Below, one piece after another: positions 43,325-50,277 of a DNA stretch of 50,277 nt. Location: the NCBI GenBank assembly GCA_003527225.1, contig DPXQ01000081.1, positions 15,298 through 65,574 of the forward strand, read 5' to 3'. Made by a program: the position numbers and the translations under genes. The notes under the pieces are model-generated. The model saw nothing but the letters and a program-made list of their open reading frames with translations. It ran no database searches and was not told the origin of the DNA. Each line of letters begins with the position of its first letter. The stretch's first letter is position 1. The DNA is from Rhizobium sp. (GTDB lineage: Bacteria > Pseudomonadota > Alphaproteobacteria > Rhizobiales > Rhizobiaceae).

Positions 43325-44278
43325 CTACCCCATAAGGTGTTTTAGAATTTCGTCTTCGCTGCCGACATTGTCTTTCACGCGGACCGTGTAGTTCTCGCCG
43401 GCCCGCCCGAACTCACAGCGATACATTTCCTTTCCGTTCGCGCTGACATCGACGGTCACGTCGCCGCGGTCGCGAAATGCGATCACATCCCCGACGGCGA
43501 GCCGCGAAATGGTGTTCAGGGTCAGCATTTGCAGGCGGATTCTGGCTTCGAGCGTGATGTGCGACCGGCGCACTTGCTCGGCAAGCTGCTCGGACCATTC
43601 CTTGCGGTTGCGTCCCGATTGACCTTTGGCCTTGGGCAGTGTCACGGTCGTTTTGAGCAGGGCCTTCTGCGGCACAACGAGGTAGAATTCGGACGATACC
43701 GGGCCTAGGTCGACCCCGATCTTGATCGTCGCTCCGTATTCGTCGATGTGATCGTCATCCGGCTTCGGCCGGTCATCGGCGTTGTGCGGGCGTTCGATAT
43801 GCGCTTCGAAGGCGCCAAGCGCATTGATACCCGACCGCAGGATGTTGGCAATCTTGTCGAATACCATGACCGAGAGGTCAAGTTCGATGCGTGACAATGG
43901 ACGATGGATCGGGTCCTCGATTGTCTCCGGCAGCGCGCCAAGCAGATTTTCCATCAATGTGATGATGAAGCTGTTGCCGCAGCCAAGGACGAAGTTCGGG
44001 CTCCAGTTGCGAAGCGCCGCATCCGCCAGGACAACATTGTCGCCGAGGTCGGCGATGAGATCGTTCATAAGGCCCGTGTCATGGCCGTTATAGTAGACGT
44101 CGATCGTCAAGCCGGTTTCGCTGTGGAAGATGTCCGGCATGAATTCGGTGAAGAGATGACTGAAGTCGCTGCAGATCTTTTCCACGCTCTTCTTGTCCCC
44201 GAGTGCGCCGGTCAGGCGGGCCAGGAGTGCGTGTTCCATCTTCGGCGATTTGTTGGTCTCGGTTTCCGCCATCGTCAT
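43325..44278 (-). CDS. fliM: flagellar motor switch protein FliM
   Basis: FliM is the C-ring protein that binds CheY-phosphate. The 317-residue protein has a middle CheC-like domain and a C-terminal SpoA domain ([33 protein letters not shown]). The N-terminal CheY-binding peptide of enteric FliM (LSQxEIDxLL) is not clearly visible, as in other rhizobial FliM. The ATG overlaps the motA stop by ATGA, so the two are coupled; a second ATG two codons later is also possible. Confidence 0.92.
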   Translation of the reverse strand: MTMAETETNKSPKMEHALLARLTGALGDKKSVEKICSDFSHLFTEFMPDIFHSETGLTIDVYYNGHDTGLMNDLIADLGDNVVLADAALRNWSPNFVLGCGNSFIITLMENLLGALPETIEDPIHRPLSRIELDLSVMVFDKIANILRSGINALGAFEAHIERPHNADDRPKPDDDHIDEYGATIKIGVDLGPVSSEFYLVVPQKALLKTTVTLPKAKGQSGRNRKEWSEQLAEQVRRSHITLEARIRLQMLTLNTISRLAVGDVIAFRDRGDVTVDVSANGKEMYRCEFGRAGENYTVRVKDNVGSEDEILKHLMG

Positions 44279-45147
44279 GCCGCCTTGTTCTCACCGCCCG
44301 GGTTCATCATTTCCTGCTCGACAGCATCGATCGAGGGACGCTCATAGGAGGAAATCGTCTTGCGGCCGTATTCGAGCGCGACCTGCGGAACCGAACCGTT
44401 CATGTAGGCAAGCAGCGTCTGCTTTACGATGATGTAGAGGCGGTGCTGCTTCGTCCGTACGATCTTGATCTGCGCGGCCAGCGGATTGGAGATCGAGTAC
44501 GAAAGCACGATGCCGAGCATAGTGCCGACGAGCGCCGCGCCGATGAGGCCGCCAAGCACTTCGGGCGATTCATTGATCTTGCCCATGGCCTTGATGACCC
44601 CGAGAACCGCCGCGACGATACCGATCGCCGGGAAGGAATCTCCCATCGCTATGATCGAGTTGTAGGGCTTCATCTTGTCGTGCAGGATGGTGTTGATTTC
44701 CTCGTCCATCAGGGCTTCGATCTCATGGGAGCGGGCGTTCCCGATGATGATCAACCGCACATAGTCGCAGATGAAGGAGGTCAGTTCCTTGTTCTTGAGA
44801 ACCGTCGGTGCGGACTGGAAGATCGAGGATTCTTCGGGGTTGTCGATATGGGCTTCGATCTCGTTGCGTGATTTCGTTCTGAGATCGCGCATGAGCGAAT
44901 AGAGCACGCCGAGCACGTCGAGATAGGCGCGTTCCTTGGGCACAGCATTCCTGAAGGCCTCGCCGAGCGCCTTGCCGGAGTCTTTGACCACCTTCATCGG
45001 GTTGGCCATGATGAAGCCGCCGAGGCCCGCGCCGCCGATGATCATCAGTTCGAAGGGCTGTATCAGAACATCGAGATGTCCGCCCATGGCCATATAGCCA
45101 CCGATGACGCTGCCGAAGGTAATCACAAGTCCAATGATAATATTCAT
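44275..45147 (-). CDS. motA: flagellar motor stator protein MotA
   Basis: MotA with MotB forms the ion-driven stator. The 290-residue protein has four membrane helices: the first starts at [12 protein letters not shown], the cytoplasmic loop contains the torque residues around [20 protein letters not shown], and the third and fourth helices contain the key prolines in [13 protein letters not shown] and [12 protein letters not shown]. The start at 45147 matches the family; the longer frame to 45177 does not. MotB is not in the window and must be encoded elsewhere. It is the first gene of the minus-strand motor operon. Confidence 0.96.
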   Translation of the reverse strand: MNIIIGLVITFGSVIGGYMAMGGHLDVLIQPFELMIIGGAGLGGFIMANPMKVVKDSGKALGEAFRNAVPKERAYLDVLGVLYSLMRDLRTKSRNEIEAHIDNPEESSIFQSAPTVLKNKELTSFICDYVRLIIIGNARSHEIEALMDEEINTILHDKMKPYNSIIAMGDSFPAIGIVAAVLGVIKAMGKINESPEVLGGLIGAALVGTMLGIVLSYSISNPLAAQIKIVRTKQHRLYIIVKQTLLAYMNGSVPQVALEYGRKTISSYERPSIDAVEQEMMNPGGENKAA

Positions 45148-45198
45148 TTCGTGCCCGCACCTGAAAACTATTTTCACAGTTAGCGATAGGGTTTCTGC

Positions 45199-45208
45199 CT
45201 TGCGTGAG
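45199..45208 (-). promoter_or_regulatory. CGCAAG-type element before motA
   Basis: On the minus strand CTCACGCAAG, 51 bases before the motA start, matches CCCACGCAAG before flgB in nine of ten positions. Confidence 0.4.
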
Positions 45209-45251
45209 GCTGAACCGTGCGAGCTTCATACTTTGTGAACCTACAGACAGC

Positions 45252-45261
45252 TTCGCGCAAG
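45252..45261 (+). promoter_or_regulatory. CGCAAG-type element before the DUF1217 gene
   Basis: TTCGCGCAAG, 67 bases before the start of the divergent operon and the same distance as in front of fliF. A GCGATAA, like a flagellar sigma -10 box, lies about 20 bases further on. Confidence 0.4.
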
Positions 45262-45328
45262 CCTTTTGCCCCAAGAAGAGCGATAACGGACGCATTTTCC
45301 GATTGTCCATTCAAGAGGCGGAACGACC

Positions 45329-46108
45329 GTGACTACGACCTACACGAGCTACCAGCTGATCACGCAGGATCTTACGAAATCGCTTGACCGCGTCGCCAAG
45401 GAGCCGGATGTGGCCCGGGAGACGGAGTACTACATGTCGAAGATCGGCGACATAAAGTCGATCGACGAGTTCATGGCCGATACCCGTCTCTACAACTATG
45501 CCCTGAAGGCCCATGGCCTCGAGGACATGGCCTATGCGAAGGCTTTCATTCGCAAGGTTCTGACGGAAGGTGTCGCGAGCGACGAGGCTTTCGCAAAGCA
45601 GTTGTCCGACAGCCGCTACGCCGATCTCGCGACCTCGTTGAATTTCGCCGAGCAAGGCGCCGCGGCGACGTCGTTCGACAAGGCCCAGAAGGGCGTCGTC
45701 GATAAATATATGCGACAGTCTCTCGAAGAAGAGGCGGGCAACGAGAACACCGGCGTGCGGCTTGCGCTCTATTTCGAGCGCAACGCCTCCAAGATCACGT
45801 CAGCGATGGATATTCTCGCCGATGACGCGCTCTCCCAGGTCGTACGCACGACACTCCAGCTGCCGGGCGAGTTCGCCGCGTCCAATATCGACAAGCAGGC
45901 AGCTTTTCTGGATCGGGTCCTGGATATCGGGGATTTTCAGGATGCCGAGAAGACTGGCTCCTTCCTGGAGCGGTTCACCGCCATGTGGGAACTGGAACAT
46001 CCTTCCGAAAACTATGATCCGCTGGCCGTTTTCGGCTCTTCGTCCGGATTCGGCATTTCGCCGGATCTTCTTATTTCCATCAATTCCCTGAAGCTCGGAG
46101 GCAGCTAA
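45329..46108 (+). CDS. DUF1217 family flagellar-cluster protein
   Basis: A 259-residue helical protein which I place in DUF1217, a family found in flagellar clusters of alphaproteobacteria. Blocks such as DLTKSLDRVAKEPDVARETEYY and the paired FIRKVLTEGVASDEAF and YADLATSLNFAE are typical. No signal peptide or membrane helix. The start is GTG. It begins the plus-strand operon opposite motA and its stop is followed directly by flgF. The role is unknown; the position suggests work in rod or basal body assembly. Confidence 0.85.
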   Translation: MTTTYTSYQLITQDLTKSLDRVAKEPDVARETEYYMSKIGDIKSIDEFMADTRLYNYALKAHGLEDMAYAKAFIRKVLTEGVASDEAFAKQLSDSRYADLATSLNFAEQGAAATSFDKAQKGVVDKYMRQSLEEEAGNENTGVRLALYFERNASKITSAMDILADDALSQVVRTTLQLPGEFAASNIDKQAAFLDRVLDIGDFQDAEKTGSFLERFTAMWELEHPSENYDPLAVFGSSSGFGISPDLLISINSLKLGGS

Positions 46109-46843
46109 GTGCAATCCGGATTATATGTATCCTTGTCGTCGCAGATCGCTCTCGAACGGCGTCTGACGACCATCGCCGACAACATGGCCAATCTCAACAC
46201 CGTTGGTTTTCGCTCGACCGAAGTCAAGTTCGATCAGGTCTTGAGCAAGACACAGAACGATCTCAACGCCAAGATAGCGTTCGTCTCCCAGGGTAACGAC
46301 TACCTGTCGACCCGCACCGGCGAGTTTCAGCAGACCGGCAACAGCCTCGATTTCGCAATCAAGGGCGATGCCTGGTTCGCGATCGACACTCCGGTCGGCC
46401 AGGTCCTGACCCGTGACGGGCGGTTTACGATGAAGGAAACCGGCGAACTGGTATCGCTGCGCGGCTATCCGGTGCTCGACGCCGGCGGCGCGCCGATCCA
46501 GCTCAACCGCACGGGAGGACCGCCGACCATTGGTGCCGACGGAAAGCTGATCCAGGACGGAAGACAGGTGGCGACGCTCGGTCTCTTCACGGCCGATATT
46601 TCCAGGGGCTTCGTCCGCTATGAAAACAGCGGCGTGACCACCGTCGATCAACCCCAGCCGGTTGTCGACAACAGCGAGATCGCGGTCATGCAGGGCTATA
46701 TCGAAAACTCGAATGTCAACGGCATCGGGGAGATGACGCAACTCATTCAGGTGAACCGTGCTTTTGAAAGCATCAGTTCCCTCATTCGGGACAGCGAAAG
46801 CTCGATGACCGACGCGATCAAGACCCTCGGCAGTTCGAGCTAA
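46109..46843 (+). CDS. flgF: flagellar basal-body rod protein FlgF
   Basis: FlgF is a proximal rod subunit exported by the flagellar type III system. The 244-residue protein shows the rod N-terminus (LYVSLSSQIALERRL, ADNMANLNTVGFR), the central region and the C-terminal helix that all rod and hook proteins share (GYIENSNVNGIGEMTQLIQVNRAFE). No signal peptide, as expected. The start is GTG directly after the DUF1217 stop codon, so the two genes are coupled. fliI follows after 18 bases. Confidence 0.94.
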   Translation: MQSGLYVSLSSQIALERRLTTIADNMANLNTVGFRSTEVKFDQVLSKTQNDLNAKIAFVSQGNDYLSTRTGEFQQTGNSLDFAIKGDAWFAIDTPVGQVLTRDGRFTMKETGELVSLRGYPVLDAGGAPIQLNRTGGPPTIGADGKLIQDGRQVATLGLFTADISRGFVRYENSGVTTVDQPQPVVDNSEIAVMQGYIENSNVNGIGEMTQLIQVNRAFESISSLIRDSESSMTDAIKTLGSSS

Positions 46844-46861
46844 GGCCGAGGTCCGCGATCC

Positions 46862-48265
46862 ATGCCAGAACAGATGCCTTTTGATTTCGCGCTTTCCGGC
46901 AAGCTCAGCCAGCTCGCAGGTCTTGCTGCGCGCTACGCCAATCCCGGGTTTTCCGTAACCCACGGCGGTCATGTTCGCACGATCGCGGCGGGGCACTATA
47001 CTGTGACCGGTTTGTCCCGCCATGTGCGTCTCGGCGAATTCGTCGCCCATCGCAGCGCTACTGGCATCCACCTAGGCGAGGTTGTCCGCGTCGAACCGGA
47101 TGTGACCTATGTTTGCCCCATCGAGCCTGGCGAACCGATCGGTATCCATGACGTGGTCATCCGCAAAGGGGCGTTCCGCATCGCCCCTGATGACAGCTGG
47201 TGCGGTCGCACGATCAACGCGCTCGGCGAGCCGATCGACGGGTTCGGTCCACTGGCGCCCGGCGCGATACGTCGCCCGATTTCGAACAGCGCCCCGCCTT
47301 CGATGTCGCGCCGGCGGGTGGAGCAGGGGTTTCGAACCGGTGTCAGGGCCATCGATATCTTCTCGCCTCTTTGCTTCGGCCAGCGTCTCGGCATCTTCGC
47401 CGGATCCGGTGTCGGCAAGTCGACGCTTCTGTCGATGCTGGCGCGCGCCGACGCCTTCGACAAGGTGGTGATCTCGCTGGTCGGCGAACGTGGCCGCGAA
47501 GTGCGCGAGTTCATCGAGGATACACTCGGGCCGAACATGGCGAAGGCGGTGGCCGTGGTCGCCACGAGCGATGAAAGCCCAATGCTGCGCAAGATGGCGC
47601 CATTGACCGCCATGACCATCGCCGAGCACTTCCGCGACCGCGGCGAAAACGTGCTGTTCATCGTCGACAGCGTCACCCGATTTGCCCATGCAATCCGCGA
47701 AGTGGCGACCGCCGCTGGGGAGCCGCCGATCGCGCGCGGCTATCCGGCCTCGGTATTCACCGAGCTGCCGCGCCTGCTCGAGCGCGCCGGCCCCGGCGAG
47801 GAGGGGACGGGCACGATCACCGCGATCATCTCCATCCTGGTCGATGGCGACAATCACAACGATCCGATCGCCGACTCCACGCGCGGCATTCTCGACGGGC
47901 ATATCGTGCTCGACCGTAGCCTTGCCGACGAGGGCCGTTATCCGCCGGTCAATCCGCTCACGTCGATCTCACGACTGGCGCGCAAGGCCTGGACGGGCGA
48001 GCAGGAAAAGCTCGTGTCCCGGCTCAAGACGCTGATCCACCGTTTCGAGGAGACGCGCGACCTGCGGCTGATCGGCGGCTACCGCGCCGGCAGTGACCCA
48101 GATCTCGATATGGCAATCAAGCAGGTCCCGGTTATCTACGAAGTCTTGAAGCAGACGCCGGCCGAGAACTCGTCGGCCGACGCCTATGGCGATCTTGCAA
48201 ATGCTCTGAAGCAGGCGGCGGGCGGGCAGCCGGCACCTGCATCTCTTGGAAAAATGAGGGGATAG
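46862..48265 (+). CDS. fliI: flagellum-specific ATPase FliI
   Basis: FliI is the hexameric ATPase that supports flagellar protein export and resembles the F1-ATPase beta subunit. The 467-residue protein has Walker A GSGVGKST (Lys186), the catalytic GERGREVREF block, Walker B LFIVDSVTRFAHA and the typical ARGYPASVF and SRLARKAWTGEQEKL segments. The usual regulators FliH and FliJ are not seen around it; a membrane protein gene occupies the place just downstream, 2 bases away. Confidence 0.97.
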   Translation: MPEQMPFDFALSGKLSQLAGLAARYANPGFSVTHGGHVRTIAAGHYTVTGLSRHVRLGEFVAHRSATGIHLGEVVRVEPDVTYVCPIEPGEPIGIHDVVIRKGAFRIAPDDSWCGRTINALGEPIDGFGPLAPGAIRRPISNSAPPSMSRRRVEQGFRTGVRAIDIFSPLCFGQRLGIFAGSGVGKSTLLSMLARADAFDKVVISLVGERGREVREFIEDTLGPNMAKAVAVVATSDESPMLRKMAPLTAMTIAEHFRDRGENVLFIVDSVTRFAHAIREVATAAGEPPIARGYPASVFTELPRLLERAGPGEEGTGTITAIISILVDGDNHNDPIADSTRGILDGHIVLDRSLADEGRYPPVNPLTSISRLARKAWTGEQEKLVSRLKTLIHRFEETRDLRLIGGYRAGSDPDLDMAIKQVPVIYEVLKQTPAENSSADAYGDLANALKQAAGGQPAPASLGKMRG

Positions 48266-48267
48266 CC

Positions 48268-48831
48268 GTGACCGATTTTGACGCTGACGAACCCGTGGCG
48301 CCGATCAAGCCGACGTCCGGCCGGTCATTCTCCATGGCTGACCGCATTCTCGGGGTGACGGGTATCGCGCTCGCCTGCGCGGCTGCATTCTTTCCCTGGT
48401 ACGTGTTCTTCAACGAAGAGAAATTTGGCATTCGCGTGAGCGAGATGGATCACACCCGCGATCTGCCTGAAGGGCCGGGAAGGAACGTATTCAGCGTGTC
48501 CCCGCTCGCCATGGTCGACAAGGACGATAATGGGCCGAAAATCAAGCCGGAGTTGCCGGTCGATCCGCTTGTCACCGCCACGGTATCCAAACTCGGCACG
48601 GAAAACGCCGCGGGCGCGGCGTTGCGGGAGCAGCAGCCGTTCCCGGGTCAAAGCGGCTTTCGGCTCCTCCACGTTGCCAACGGACGTGCTTTGATCGAGG
48701 ACGGTTCGGGCATGTACATGGTCCGTGTAGGCTCGATACTGCCGGACAACAGCCGTGTCGCGACGCTCGAGCAGCGGGACGGCAAGTGGGTCATCGTCAC
48801 GTCCGAAGGCGTCGTTTACGACAGCAATTGA
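48268..48831 (+). CDS. conserved single-pass membrane protein downstream of fliI
   Basis: A 187-residue protein with a short cytoplasmic N-terminus, one membrane helix (ILGVTGIALACAAAFFPWYVFF, about 26-47) and a periplasmic part without a family I can name. The last third (FRLLHVANGRALIEDG, YMVRVGSILPDNSRV) looks like a small beta-rich domain, similar to the secretin-pilotin or type II secretion C-type fold in pattern only. The start is GTG just after fliI. I recall a gene of this kind in rhizobial flagellar clusters. A function in the export or rod apparatus is inferred from position. Confidence 0.75.
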   Translation: MTDFDADEPVAPIKPTSGRSFSMADRILGVTGIALACAAAFFPWYVFFNEEKFGIRVSEMDHTRDLPEGPGRNVFSVSPLAMVDKDDNGPKIKPELPVDPLVTATVSKLGTENAAGAALREQQPFPGQSGFRLLHVANGRALIEDGSGMYMVRVGSILPDNSRVATLEQRDGKWVIVTSEGVVYDSN

Positions 48832-48852
48832 GGGGCGCCGTCCTCCGTAAGT

Positions 48853-48862
48853 CCCACGCAAG
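48853..48862 (+). promoter_or_regulatory. CGCAAG-type element before flgB
   Basis: CCCACGCAAG, 44 bases before the flgB start, in the only sizeable gap between fliI and flgG. It suggests a separate promoter for flgB onward. Confidence 0.4.
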
Positions 48863-48906
48863 ATTAGGATCATAGGCTTCCACTAGTAAAAGACGGAGTG
48901 AAGCCT

Positions 48907-49296
48907 ATGCAACCCATCCAGTTGTTCGCTTTGGCCTCCCGGCAAGCCGAATGGCTTTCGGTGCGTCAGGAAGTCGTGGCCAGCAATATCGCCAACGCCA
49001 ATACGCCGAAATACCTCGCCAAGGATATTACGCCGTTCAGCGCGGTCCTGGATACCACGACGGTCAGCCACATGGCGCGTACTAATCCCGCTCATTTCGC
49101 CACCAGCGAACTGGGCGACGATATCGAGGTCAAGGAGGCGGAACTCAATAACGAAATCGGCGTGCAGGAGTCCGGAAACACCGTCGCGCTTTCGCAGGAA
49201 CTGACCAAGGCCGGCGATATCAGGCGCCAGCACGATCTCAATACCTCGCTGGTCACCTCGTTCCACCGTATGATGCTGATGGCTGTGAAGAAGTAG
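48907..49296 (+). CDS. flgB: flagellar basal-body rod protein FlgB
   Basis: FlgB is the first proximal rod subunit above FliE. The 129-residue protein has the rod N-terminus ([28 protein letters not shown], split here as two blocks around residues 8-36) and a C-terminal helix with [12 protein letters not shown]. The ATG at 48907 has GGAG 8 bases upstream; a GTG at 48898 is less likely. flgC follows after 4 bases. Confidence 0.94.
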   Translation: MQPIQLFALASRQAEWLSVRQEVVASNIANANTPKYLAKDITPFSAVLDTTTVSHMARTNPAHFATSELGDDIEVKEAELNNEIGVQESGNTVALSQELTKAGDIRRQHDLNTSLVTSFHRMMLMAVKK

Positions 49297-49300
49297 AGCA

Positions 49301-49720
49301 ATGGATCCTTTGACAGCAGCCATGAAGATCGCCGGTAGCGGCCTGGAAGTCCAGTCCACGCGCCTGCGGATCGTTTCCGAGAATATTGCCAACGCCCGTT
49401 CGACCGGCGACACGCCCGGCGCGGATCCTTACCGTCGCAAGACCGTGACATTCGGTTCCGAGCTCGACAAGGCGAGCGGTGCTGAGCTGGTCACCGTGAA
49501 GAAGCTCGGTGAAGACGACTCCGACTACATCGAAGAGTTCGATCCCGGCAACCCGGCCGCGGACGAACGCGGTTTCGTCAAGATGCCGAACGTCAACATT
49601 CTCATCGAAATGGCCGATATGCGCGAAGCGAACCGCACATATGAGGCCAATCTCCAGACAGTCAAGCAGGCGCGCGAGCTCATTGCGTCGACGATCAACC
49701 TTCTGAAGGCCTCTCAATGA
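49301..49720 (+). CDS. flgC: flagellar basal-body rod protein FlgC
   Basis: FlgC is a proximal rod subunit. The 139-residue protein has the N-terminal rod motif ([19 protein letters not shown]), the typical [14 protein letters not shown] segment near residue 45, and the C-terminal helix [20 protein letters not shown]. It lies 4 bases after flgB and overlaps fliE by ATGA. Confidence 0.96.
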   Translation: MDPLTAAMKIAGSGLEVQSTRLRIVSENIANARSTGDTPGADPYRRKTVTFGSELDKASGAELVTVKKLGEDDSDYIEEFDPGNPAADERGFVKMPNVNILIEMADMREANRTYEANLQTVKQARELIASTINLLKASQ

Positions 49721-50055
49721 TTGATACTGTTCAGAACATTAGTTTTCTTTCGCCGGCCCGCGGTCTCGGCAGCGTTGCAGGCGAGGCGGTTTCCTCTCCC
49801 GCCCAGACGGAAGACACGACGCCCGGCACCATGACCGGGATGAGCTTCGCAAGCGTGCTCGGCGGCATGGCAACCGAGGCGATGAATAATCTCAAGCAGG
49901 CCGAAGTCACCTCTTTCGAGGGGATCAAGGGCACAGCCAACACGCGTGAGGTGGTCGATGCCGTTCTCGCTGCCGAGCAGTCCCTGCAGACGGCGATAGC
50001 ATTCCGCGACAAGATCGTGTCGGCCTATCTCGAAATTACGAAGATGCAGATCTAG
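49717..50055 (+). CDS. fliE: flagellar hook-basal body protein FliE
   Basis: FliE joins the MS ring to the rod. The 112-residue protein has the family's C-terminal helices ([18 protein letters not shown] and [11 protein letters not shown]) and a variable Ser/Thr-rich N-terminus. The start overlaps the flgC stop by ATGA. flgG follows 19 bases later. Confidence 0.94.
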   Translation: MIDTVQNISFLSPARGLGSVAGEAVSSPAQTEDTTPGTMTGMSFASVLGGMATEAMNNLKQAEVTSFEGIKGTANTREVVDAVLAAEQSLQTAIAFRDKIVSAYLEITKMQI

Positions 50056-50074
50056 CGAATTTAAGGACGAACAC

Positions 50075-50277
50075 ATGAGAGCGCTCGCCATTGCAGCCAC
50101 TGGCATGGATGCCCAGCAGACCAATCTTGAGGTCATCGCCAACAACATCGCCAATATCAATACGACCGGCTACAAGCGCGCCCGCGCCGAATTCGCCGAT
50201 CTGCTCTACCAAACCGAACGCACCCAGGGTGTGCCGAACCGCGCCAACCAGGCGATCGTTCCCGAAGGCGCCAATAT
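50075..50277 (+). CDS. flgG: flagellar distal rod protein FlgG, partial at window edge
   Basis: Only the first 67 codons are in the window. They show the rod N-terminus, [18 protein letters not shown], followed by [15 protein letters not shown], and the frame runs open to the edge. FlgG forms the distal rod. An AAGGA ribosome site lies 7 bases before the ATG. Confidence 0.93.
   Translation, partial: MRALAIAATGMDAQQTNLEVIANNIANINTTGYKRARAEFADLLYQTERTQGVPNRANQAIVPEGAN

Overview
The window comes from an alphaproteobacterium of the order Hyphomicrobiales, most likely a member of the Rhizobiaceae related to Rhizobium, Agrobacterium or Sinorhizobium. Three things point there: the order murA, DUF2948, hisD, UPF0262, phosphatase, infA, maf, yacG, tRNA-Phe; the chemotaxis operon order icpA-cheS-cheY1-cheA-cheW-cheR-cheB-cheY2-cheD-cheT followed by fliF, visN and visR; and the motA-fliM-fliN-fliG-flhB operon facing DUF1217-flgF-fliI-flgBC-fliE-flgG. 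The placement rests on remembered synteny and protein motifs, not on a database search.

Layout. Positions 1-6201 hold conserved housekeeping genes: the edge of a tRNA-Thr, murA, hisD, a low-molecular-weight phosphatase, infA, maf, yacG and tRNA-Phe. Positions 6202-7366, just after tRNA-Phe, look like an integration scar with a broken serine recombinase and a small unknown gene. Positions 7367-20343 form an accessory secretion locus: a LysR regulator, a 2272-residue secreted metallophosphoesterase with LamG-like, PKD, cadherin-like and RTX modules, a type I secretion ABC transporter, a second small RTX protein, an HlyD-type adaptor, and a short cysteine-rich exported protein. Positions 20360-27163 are a mixed lipid, envelope and stress segment: a ceramidase-like membrane protein, an MlaC-like protein with a LolD/FtsX-type ABC transporter, a BON-domain protein, an HWE histidine kinase and a stand-alone LigD polymerase domain. 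From 27667 to the right edge lies the chemotaxis and flagellar cluster, which continues beyond the window.

How the genes work together. The secretion locus encodes one very large calcium-binding exoprotein and most of its exporter; the outer membrane TolC-type channel is not in the window. A strong hairpin after the exoprotein gene probably separates its expression from that of the exporter. In the motility region a soluble globin-type chemoreceptor, the CheA-CheW kinase complex, two CheY proteins, CheR/CheB/CheD adaptation enzymes and the accessory proteins CheS and CheT feed the flagellar motor built by FliF, FliG, FliM, FliN and MotA. VisN and VisR are the known top-level regulators of this regulon in related bacteria.

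The observations I rate highest are the shared C-terminal RTX and secretion module of the giant and small RTX proteins, the unusual MlaC plus LolD/FtsX combination next to a ceramidase-like gene, the eight-cysteine exported peptide, the apparent loss of the proximal heme histidine in the globin chemoreceptor, and a recurring CGCAAG-type element in front of several flagellar transcription units.
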